A stretch of 20,020 bases of DNA from RPQJ01 sp963714645 (GTDB taxonomy: Bacteria; Pseudomonadota; Gammaproteobacteria; Steroidobacterales; Steroidobacteraceae), in NCBI GenBank assembly GCA_963714645.1, contig CAVQQX010000156.1, positions 1 through 20,020 on the forward strand. The letters are read 5' to 3'. Below the pieces are notes generated by a model. That model ran no database searches. It was given only the letters and a program-made list of their open reading frames with translations, and was not told the DNA's origin. The first letter of the stretch is position 1. The number at the start of each line of letters is the position of its first letter. Shown here piece after piece: positions 7,729 to 14,694 of this stretch. The translations under genes were made by a program, and so were the position numbers.

Positions 7729-7770
7729 ACAACTATCGGCGTGCGGCGAACCGCCGCATTCCGATAGTCC
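7712..7770 (-). repeat. Overlapping inverted repeats around the start of the NrfD-like gene
   Basis: On the plus strand, CCGATAGTCC (7761-7770) can pair with ACTATCGG (7732-7739) to make an 8-bp stem. That stem is extended inwards by TGCGGC (7742-7747) with GCCGCA (7753-7758) around a 5-base loop. The same arm can alternatively pair with GGACTATC (7712-7719), 8 bp. The two pairings are mutually exclusive, and the NrfD-like ATG (7726-7728) lies between the two competing arms. This could be a scar of an element or a translation-control hairpin; the pairing is seen, the function is inferred. Confidence 0.6.
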
Positions 7771-7802
7771 TGGCGTGGCAGGCGCGACCGTCGCGGGCGT
7801 CT

Positions 7803-7829
7803 GGCGCCCGACCCGCAGGGTCGGGCGCC
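7803..7829 (-). terminator. Perfect 12-bp GC hairpin after the multiheme cytochrome gene
   Basis: GGCGCCCGACCC (7803-7814) and GGGTCGGGCGCC (7818-7829) form a perfect 12-bp stem with a 3-base loop, beginning 11 bp beyond the stop codon of the minus-strand cytochrome gene at 7841. There is no following T-run, so it may be an attenuator, an mRNA 3'-end stabiliser or a weak terminator that separates this gene from the NrfD-like fragment. Confidence 0.5.
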
Positions 7830-7840
7830 GAAGGCCTGGA

Positions 7841-9826
7841 TCAACCGAAGAACTGGCGCCAGAGCGCGACGAAGATGCCCACTGCGCACGCGAGGCCGAG
7901 GACCACGGCGATCGTGCCGAACACGTAAGCCGTGGTCAGGTTCGCACGCTCGGGCTGCGGCACGAGGTTCTTCTCGAGCGTTCCGCTCGCCACCATGCGC
8001 TCGTACTCGAGCGGCCGCTCTTCCTTGAATCGTTCGAGCGGCATGGCACCCGTGAAGATCACCGGATCCATCGGGAACGCCTCCGGCCGCAGGTGCGTGT
8101 GGAAGAAGTGGAACAGGAAGATGAACCCTGTCGCCAGCAGCGCCTCGTCGCTGTGGATGATGTACGCGGCATTGAGCGCCCAGCCCGGCAGGAACTTCGC
8201 GAAGAACTCCGGGATCCAGAGCATGAGGCCCGACACGCCGATCATCGCGACGCCCCAGAACACGGCCAGGTAGTCGAACTTCTCCCAGTACGTGAAGCGG
8301 TCGAACTTCGGGCGCGGGCCGAGGTACAGGAAGTACTTCACGTTGGCGATGAAGTCCCTCACGTCCGTGAGCTGCGGCACCATGGACCGCCAGCCCCAGA
8401 GGAAGCCGCGCTCGCCCTTGACGATCCAGGCGTAGGCCAGCATCAGCAGGTGCACCGCGAAGTAGCCGAACGTAATGATCGCGGCGATGCGGTGGATGAT
8501 GCCCGCTGCGTGCGCGCCACCGAGGTAGACGATCATCTTGTCGGCCCACGGCGCCGCCGCGAACTTCAGCGGCAGGCCGCTCACCGCGAGCATCAGGAAG
8601 CTCACGACGATCGAGACGTGGATCCAGATCTGCGGCCGGCTGAAACGCTTCACGTACGGCCCGTGCCCGCCGTGGCCCGCCTTGAACTCGCCGCGAAGCT
8701 TGCCGACCAGCCCGCGCTGCAGCCACAGCAGCAGGTGGATTCCGAAGAAGGCGAACACGCCGAGCAGCAGCCCGGTCATGAAGTAGTAGATGTACCGCAG
8801 CTGTGGCAGCGTCTTCTCCGACGTCGGGTTCACGTGCGGATCGAACGTCATGAACCCCGCCGTCTCGACTTCCGCCGGGTGGCAGGAGCCGCAGGTGGCC
8901 TTGAGGTTGTCGGGATGCACGCTCGACTGCGGGTCGCTCACTGGCAGGTTCCGGTGTGGCGTGTGGCAGTCGGAACACATCGCGACAGACGACCAGCCGA
9001 GCGCCGTGGCCTTGCCATGGAAGCTGTCGCGGAATGTCTCGAGGCCTTCCTCGTGGCAGCCGCCGCAATCGGTCGGGATGTGCTGGCGCATCTGCGGCGA
9101 CGTCGGGTCGAGCACCTTGTGTTCGTCGAAGTGGCAGTCGACACAAACGGGGCCATCCATGCCTTCCTTCCAGAGCTTCCCGTGCGTGCTCGTCTCCCAT
9201 TCGGTGAGCACGGCCTGGTGGCAGGCGCCGCAGGTCTCGGGCGACTTGAGGTGACCGGTCTTGGCCTTGCCGTCGGCGTGCTTGCCGATGTTGTGGGCGC
9301 CGTGGCAGTCGCTGCACGAGGGGGATGCCTCCGTCAGGCCGGACTTGAGCAGTCCCTTGCCGTGCACGCTCTCCTCGAAAGCGGCGATCACCTCGTCGTG
9401 ACACTTGCCACAAGTCTTGATCTGGCCCTGGGGCGAGATCCGCGATTCAGGGTTCGAAGCGGTGTCCACCGTGTGCGCCGGGCCGTGGCACTTCTTGCAC
9501 GTGTGGTCCGGGTGCACGCTCTTCGGCAGCTGCTTCGCCGCCATGCCGTGGCACTGCGCACAGATTGCGTCCGGCTCCATCCTGAGTTCGGCCGGCAGCG
9601 CGTCCTTGTGCTCCTTCGTGATGTTCGCGTGGCACTCGGCGCACTGCGTGTCGGCGTGCGCCGGCGACTCGAAACCGGCGTCCGTGTGGCATCCGACGCA
9701 GGACTCGTTCCCGAGCCCCGGCGAGACGTCACCGGCGACCGCGGTGCCGCTGGCCAGTGACAGGAACGCGGACGCAAGCAGGCCGGACCACACTGGGGCC
9801 CAGCCACGCGAAGGGAAGGTCTTCAT
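7841..9826 (-). CDS. Fused 11-heme c-type / b-type cytochrome membrane protein (CbcL-like architecture)
   Basis: A 661-residue protein. A signal peptide (1-31, ending TAVA) precedes a periplasmic domain with eleven CXXCH motifs starting at residues 43, 62, 89, 110, 139, 171, 199, 228, 254, 284 and 312. Several are followed after a spacer by SVHG/STHG/SFHG histidines that can serve as distal ligands. From about 345 a membrane domain of the cytochrome b561/formate dehydrogenase gamma type follows, with the helices WIHVSIVVSFLMLAVSG and AGIIHRIAAIITFGYFAVH and the segment FHFFHTHLRPEAFPMDP. Their histidines are candidate heme b ligands. The same c-plus-b fusion plan is known in CbcL of Geobacter sulfurreducens, a quinol oxidase for low-potential extracellular acceptors. 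The likely role is oxidation of membrane quinol and delivery of electrons to periplasmic cytochromes. It is the first gene of the cytochrome cluster; no clear regulator site was found in the 101 bp upstream. Confidence 0.88.
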   Translation of the reverse strand: MKTFPSRGWAPVWSGLLASAFLSLASGTAVAGDVSPGLGNESCVGCHTDAGFESPAHADTQCAECHANITKEHKDALPAELRMEPDAICAQCHGMAAKQLPKSVHPDHTCKKCHGPAHTVDTASNPESRISPQGQIKTCGKCHDEVIAAFEESVHGKGLLKSGLTEASPSCSDCHGAHNIGKHADGKAKTGHLKSPETCGACHQAVLTEWETSTHGKLWKEGMDGPVCVDCHFDEHKVLDPTSPQMRQHIPTDCGGCHEEGLETFRDSFHGKATALGWSSVAMCSDCHTPHRNLPVSDPQSSVHPDNLKATCGSCHPAEVETAGFMTFDPHVNPTSEKTLPQLRYIYYFMTGLLLGVFAFFGIHLLLWLQRGLVGKLRGEFKAGHGGHGPYVKRFSRPQIWIHVSIVVSFLMLAVSGLPLKFAAAPWADKMIVYLGGAHAAGIIHRIAAIITFGYFAVHLLMLAYAWIVKGERGFLWGWRSMVPQLTDVRDFIANVKYFLYLGPRPKFDRFTYWEKFDYLAVFWGVAMIGVSGLMLWIPEFFAKFLPGWALNAAYIIHSDEALLATGFIFLFHFFHTHLRPEAFPMDPVIFTGAMPLERFKEERPLEYERMVASGTLEKNLVPQPERANLTTAYVFGTIAVVLGLACAVGIFVALWRQFFG

Positions 9827-9927
9827 GGTGTTCTCGAGCTAAGATCGGCCGCCTCTGCGACCGGTGCCTGCATGATCGTGGAACGTTGCACCGCAGCACA
9901 CCCGTTCATTCCACTACGCGTTATTAC

Positions 9928-11560
9928 CTAGGCTGGCTCCTGCGCGGGTATCACCTGCGCCGCCGCGGCATTGCGTCGCATGCGCGGCGCGAGGATCAGT
10001 GCCGTGCCGTACAGCGCCATGGCGATGAACAGCGTCGAGGGACGGGAGTATTTGAAATCCTGCGTCGCCATCTTCACGCCGATGCCGACCAGCATCGGGT
10101 ACACGAGCCACGCCCACTCGCGGAAGCGCGGCTTGCCGCCGAGCCAGGCGACCGCCAGGACGGCCAACGCGAGCACGCCGGTGCTGACCGTCGCGAACAC
10201 GCCCCGATCCAGGCTGCCGTCGGTGCGCCCGGCGGCGAACGGCGCGAGCGACCCGATTCCGCAGGCCAACCCGGTCACGACGAGCACGATCGCGATCGAT
10301 ACTCGCAGCCCGCTGGCGGTCTGCTCGACGCTCGCAGAGCCCCGTGCCGACCCGAGCCATGCGCAACAGGCCGCGGCCGCGAGCACGCCGAACATCGCCG
10401 CGGTCGGAGCGCTCCACGGCCCCGCGCCTGGAACCGCCACGGACTGCAGGCCGTAACCCAGCACACCCGACAGCAGGCTCGCGGCCAAGAGGTACACGGT
10501 CGCGTGCACGAGCATGAACGAGCGGCCGAGCCGAGCCCACGACAGGGCGGCGACGACCGCAAGTGCGGCGACGACGGCGCCCATCCATGGCCGGTCGAGC
10601 AACACCGCAAGTCCGGCGATCACGTGGACCAGGCCGAGCGTCGTGTAGTAGTAGACGTTCGGCCCGGCGTCCTTGCGACGATCCAGGAACGCGATGGCGA
10701 CCCCGTAGCTCGCCGCACCCATCGCGAGGCTGATCCAGCCGATCGTCGCGGGCAGGATTGCGGCCGCTCGCGTCAGGTAGAGCGCGCCGCCGAACCCGAC
10801 GACCAGCACCGCCACGGTCTGCGCCACCTCGAACGGGACGACGTTACGGCCTCGCAGCAGCGTGCGTACTGCGATGCTCGTCACGTACGCGCCGAGCAAC
10901 GTCAGCTGCAGCAGGATGGCGACCTGGGCGGGATCCGGTTGCGTGGGCGCCAGCACCCGCATCGTCACGCCGACCACGGCGAGGTCCGCCGCGAGCGCAG
11001 CCGGCCAGCGCAGGCCCCACCAGTCGAGCGTGTAGCCCAGCCAGAGCGTGACGACCCCCACGACGATCAGCAGCAGCGCGAACGGAGCCACGGCCCCGGT
11101 CTGCGCGAGCAGTACCGCGCTCGTGGGCAGCGTGCCGACGAGCGCAATCCACGCGATGACGTTCAGGCGCTGGCGCCAGGCCACGCAGAACATGGCGGTA
11201 CTCAGCAGCGCCACCGCCATCACGCTCGGCCGGCCGGGCAGGACCTTGAACTTCGTCGTTGCCTCGACGAGCAGCGGAAAGGCGATCAGCGCGGTACCGA
11301 GTGCGTGGAAGCACGCAACCTGCACTTGGCTGCGACGACCGGCACGATCGGCGAAGTACAACCACGCCAATCGGGTCGTTGGGCGCACGCTGGTTCGCCT
11401 TCGATCCACCGGTCGGTGTGGCGGCTCGGGAGGTCTCCGCCGACACGTGCGCGCCCCCGGGACGGGCGTGCTCCAGGTGGTCGATACGCTGCCGCAGCGA
11501 TTCGACGAGCTGGTGCAGGTCCGCGACGCTCGACTCGAGACGAGCGATCCGGTCGTCCAT
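9928..11560 (-). pseudogene. Polytopic membrane protein with N-terminal coiled coil, frameshifted or internally deleted
   Basis: Two reading frames together resemble one gene. From the ATG at 11560 the frame encodes MDDRIARLESSVADLHQLVE and more of a heptad-like coiled coil (to about 11450), then a Pro/Thr-rich linker. After about 11390 this frame loses sense. A second frame takes over with RLAWLYFADRAGRRSQ and then about sixteen hydrophobic helices to the stop at 9928 (last residues QVIPAQEPA). A short coiled coil followed by a very large number of helices recalls DUF2339-type membrane proteins, which are usually much longer, so sequence may have been lost as well as shifted. Alternatively the membrane part starts at an internal GTG/TTG near 11390-11360 as a separate gene. 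Function is unknown. Confidence 0.6.
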
Positions 11561-11671
11561 CGAACTCCCCTGGCTGCGCCGCGTTTAAGGAGGCCGCGCG
11601 AAGTTGCACAACCACTACCAAGATCGGTCGCGCAATGCATGAGGGGTTCCCGAAAACCGCGCCGTGGCGCT

Positions 11672-11770
11672 GCGAGAAGCGCGCGCGGCCTCGTGCGCCC
11701 CCAGCACGCGCCGCGGTTGGGACTCTGACCGCCGCGCGGGCGCGCGAGAAGCGCGCGCGGCCTCGTGCGC
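11672..11770. repeat. Two direct copies of a 27-bp GC-rich repeat upstream of uup
   Basis: Identical 27-bp sequences lie at 11672-11698 and 11744-11770, 72 bp apart, both beginning GCGAGAAGCGCGCG. Each can form the 3' arm of a GC hairpin with the sequence just before it (for example GCCGCGCG at 11731-11738 with CGCGCGGC at 11754-11761), with GAGAA in the loop. They fill most of the 252-bp gap between the degraded membrane-protein gene and uup. A dispersed REP-like element or structured uup leader would both fit. Confidence 0.6.
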
Positions 11771-11812
11771 ACCCACAGCCACGCGCACGCCGGTTGTGCG
11801 ATGCTCGATGCC

Positions 11813-13648
11813 ATGCCCTTGCTCACGCTCATGCGCGCCGAACTCGCATTCGGTTCCCACCCGCTGCTCGACCTCGCCGAGCTGACGATGGACGCCGGCG
11901 AGCGTATCGGCCTGATCGGCCGCAACGGGACGGGCAAGTCTTCGCTGCTCGAGGTCGTCGCAGGTCGGCTCGAGCTCGATGCGGGCGAGCTGCAGCGTCC
12001 CGCAGGCCTCGCGATCGTGCTCGTGCGGCAGGAACCGCAGCTCCCCGCCGCTGCGACATTGCGCGACGCGCTCGGCGCTTCGATGAAACTGGACTCGGTC
12101 CACGACGAGCGCGTGCGCTGGCGGTCGGAGACGCGCCTCGTCGAGTACCTGCATCGTTTTGGCCTGGACGGTGCGAGGACGCCCGCCACGCTCTCGGGGG
12201 GCGAGCGCAAGCGGGCCGCTCTCGCCGCGGCTTTCGCGCTCGAACCTGCCTTATTACTGCTCGACGAGCCCACGAATCACCTCGACATCGACGGCATCGA
12301 GCAGCTCGAGCGAGTGCTGCTCGACGGCCCCGCGGCGATCGTAGTCACCCATGACCGGGTCTTCCTCGACCGCGTCGCAACGCGCATTGTCGAACTCGAT
12401 CGCGGCCTGCTTCGGTCCTACCCGGGCAACTTCGCCGCATACGAGACGCGTCGCTCGCAGGAACTCGCGGACGCAGCGCTCGCGCGGCGCCGCTTCGACA
12501 AGTTCTGGGCCGAGGAGGAAGTGTGGATCCGCAAGGGCGTCGAGGCGCGTCGCACGCGCAACGAAGGCCGGGTGCGACGGCTCGAGCAGCTGCGCCGCGA
12601 ACGCGAGGCGCGGCGCGAGCGGCTCGGTAATGTGCGCCTCGAGGTCGAAACCGGGGAACGCTCCGGCCGGCTCGTCGCCGAGTTGCGCGGCGTCGCCAAG
12701 TCCTTCGACGGCCGCGCGGTCGTGCGCGACCTCGACCTGCGCGTCATGCGCGGTGACCGCTTCGGCCTGGTCGGGCCGAACGGCGCCGGCAAGTCCACAC
12801 TGCTCAAGTTGATCCTGGGTGAGCTCGCACCGGATGCGGGCGAGTGGCGGCTCGGCGCCGGCGTCACCGTCGCATACTTCGACCAGCTGCGCACGCAGCT
12901 GGACCCCGAGGCTTCGCTGCGGGACACGGTGAGTCCGCACTCCGACTGGGTCGGCGAGGGCGCGCAGCGCCGCCATGTCGTGAGTTACCTCGGCGACTTC
13001 CTGTTCCCGGCGCAGCGCGTCGATTCCCCGGTGAGCATGCTGTCGGGAGGGGAACGAAACCGGCTGCTGCTCGCACGCCTGTTCTCACGGCCGGCAAACG
13101 TCCTCGTGCTCGACGAACCGACCAACGACCTCGACCTCGAATCGCTCGAGCTGCTCGAGCACACGCTGCAGGACTACGCCGGCACGCTGCTGCTCGTGAG
13201 CCACGACCGCGCGTTCCTGGACAACGTCGTCACCCAGACGCTCGCGCCGCTCGGCGACGGGCGCTGGAAAGAGTATGTCGGTGGCTACAGCGACTGGGTG
13301 CGGCAGCGACCGGCGCCGGACGTCGCGACGATGTCGCGCACCAGGGCCGCGACACGCGTCGGCGCCGCCGAAGCTGCCGATCCGGTGTCGCGTGGCCGCC
13401 CGGTGGAGGCCCCGCGCAAGCTGAGCTACAAGGAGAACCGCGAGCTCGAGCTCCTGCCGCAGCAGATCGAGGCGCTCGAGGCGGAACAGCGGACGCTCGC
13501 CGCAGCGATGGCGCGGGCCGACTACTACCTGCTGGGCGGTGAGCAGATGCGGCGCGACGCGACGCGCGTGCAGGAGATCGAGCAGGAGCTCGAAGCGGCG
13601 CTCGAGCGCTGGGTCGAGCTCGACGCGCGACGCGGCACCTCGCGCTAG
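11813..13648 (+). CDS. uup: ABC-F family ATPase, Uup type
   Basis: A 611-residue soluble protein with two ABC ATPase domains and no membrane segments. The first has Walker A GRNGTGKS (36-43), signature LSGGERKR (127-134) and Walker B LLLLDEPTNHLD (147-158). The second has GPNGAGKST, MLSGGERNR and VLVLDEPTNDLD. The inter-domain linker with EEEVWIRKGVEARRTRNEGRV is characteristic of Uup, and residues about 535-608 form the Uup C-terminal coiled coil (KLSYKENRELELLPQQIEALE). ABC-F proteins act on the ribosome; Uup also affects precise transposon excision in Escherichia coli. ATG 11813 is chosen because homologs begin close to LLTLMRAELAFG; an in-frame ATG at 11801 is an alternative. The stop codon overlaps the stop of the convergent PrsW gene (CTAG at 13645-13648). 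Confidence 0.93.
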   Translation: MPLLTLMRAELAFGSHPLLDLAELTMDAGERIGLIGRNGTGKSSLLEVVAGRLELDAGELQRPAGLAIVLVRQEPQLPAAATLRDALGASMKLDSVHDERVRWRSETRLVEYLHRFGLDGARTPATLSGGERKRAALAAAFALEPALLLLDEPTNHLDIDGIEQLERVLLDGPAAIVVTHDRVFLDRVATRIVELDRGLLRSYPGNFAAYETRRSQELADAALARRRFDKFWAEEEVWIRKGVEARRTRNEGRVRRLEQLRREREARRERLGNVRLEVETGERSGRLVAELRGVAKSFDGRAVVRDLDLRVMRGDRFGLVGPNGAGKSTLLKLILGELAPDAGEWRLGAGVTVAYFDQLRTQLDPEASLRDTVSPHSDWVGEGAQRRHVVSYLGDFLFPAQRVDSPVSMLSGGERNRLLLARLFSRPANVLVLDEPTNDLDLESLELLEHTLQDYAGTLLLVSHDRAFLDNVVTQTLAPLGDGRWKEYVGGYSDWVRQRPAPDVATMSRTRAATRVGAAEAADPVSRGRPVEAPRKLSYKENRELELLPQQIEALEAEQRTLAAAMARADYYLLGGEQMRRDATRVQEIEQELEAALERWVELDARRGTSR

Positions 13649-14658
13649 CGCGTGAGCCACTGCAGCTGCCAGAGGTCCTTGCCGGTCGCCATGACCAGGG
13701 GGCGCAGGGCGCGTTGGCCGGCCCGGCCGAGGCTGCGCTCGAGGTAACGCAGCTCGCCGATCTGCGCCTTGAGCTCGTCGTCCATCGGCGGCTCCTCGAA
13801 GCCGCTTTCCTTGAGCATCAGCACGCCCTTCGCGCGCAGCGCGAGCTCGACGTGCAGCCGCAGGTAGCAGAGCATGTCCGCGACGACCGGTCCGTCGAAG
13901 CGGTCGCGCAGCGAGTGCAGGTATCGTCCGGCGTGAGTGTCCGTGAATTCGCCCGAGTTGATCGCCTCGAGCAGTTCCACGTCCGAGTCGAGGTCGGACT
14001 CGAGCCAGTTGCGCAGCGATTTCTCGCTGTGCTCGAACGCGAAGTAGATCAGCGGCGGCAACAGCATCAGCACGCCGAGCGTCGCGAACACCGGCTTCAG
14101 CAGCAGCGTGTTGTAGACCGCGTGCAGCAGCGCGGCCGCGATGAGCCCGGGGCCGAATACGCGGATCCACCCGTCCGGGCGGCGTTCGGCGAGCGAGATG
14201 GAGACGATCGCGAAGACGGCCGTGGCGCCGCCGTGCATGATCGCCGTGCCGAACCCGCGGATCACCTGCACTGCCGGATGGGTTTCGGGGCGCATCGTCA
14301 GGTAATACAGGTTTTCGAACAGCGCGAACCCCGTGCCGACGGCGAAGCCGTAGATGGCGGCGTCGACGATCATGCCGACACGCTGCGTGCGGATCAGGTA
14401 GACGACCAGCGCCGCCTTCAGCGCCTCCTCGAGCCAGGGCGACACCCAGCGCGCATAGTCGATGTAGCCGATCTCCAGCACGTAGAGCAGGTAACCGTTG
14501 ATCCAGTAGCCGGCGAAGGCCGCCAGCATCCCGGCCCCGGCCGCGATCACGATGGCTCGCGCACGCACGACCTTGAAGCTGTCGGAGTAGATCAGCGCGC
14601 CGAGGAAGAACATGACCGGCAGCAGCGCGACCGTTGCGCGCACGAGCCACATCAGCAC
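13645..14658 (-). CDS. PrsW-family intramembrane metalloprotease-like protein
   Basis: A 337-residue protein with about eight hydrophobic helices in the first 205 residues and a soluble C-terminal tail. The family motifs are present: EEALK at 77-81 (EExxK), FALFEN at 111-116 (FxxxE type), and histidines in IMHGGAT (H142) and LLHAVYN (H179). These are the proposed active-site elements of PrsW, which in Bacillus subtilis makes the first cut in the anti-sigma factor RsiW. The start is a GTG preceded by GGGAG at good spacing; an ATG two codons later (14652) is possible. It lies 36 bp downstream of the HExxH/beta-barrel gene on the same strand and is probably cotranscribed with it. The anti-sigma and sigma genes lie farther upstream on this strand, so a role in that pathway is plausible but not shown. 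Confidence 0.85.
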   Translation of the reverse strand: MLMWLVRATVALLPVMFFLGALIYSDSFKVVRARAIVIAAGAGMLAAFAGYWINGYLLYVLEIGYIDYARWVSPWLEEALKAALVVYLIRTQRVGMIVDAAIYGFAVGTGFALFENLYYLTMRPETHPAVQVIRGFGTAIMHGGATAVFAIVSISLAERRPDGWIRVFGPGLIAAALLHAVYNTLLLKPVFATLGVLMLLPPLIYFAFEHSEKSLRNWLESDLDSDVELLEAINSGEFTDTHAGRYLHSLRDRFDGPVVADMLCYLRLHVELALRAKGVLMLKESGFEEPPMDDELKAQIGELRYLERSLGRAGQRALRPLVMATGKDLWQLQWLTR

Positions 14659-14694
14659 CGGGCCGCTCCCTGCCGCGACGCACGAGCCCGCACC

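Noticed and set aside
7598..9760. A very long plus-strand open frame opposite the multiheme cytochrome gene.
   Set aside because: Its His/Arg/Glu-rich composition is that of a high-GC antisense shadow. The minus strand encodes eleven ordered heme motifs and a membrane domain.
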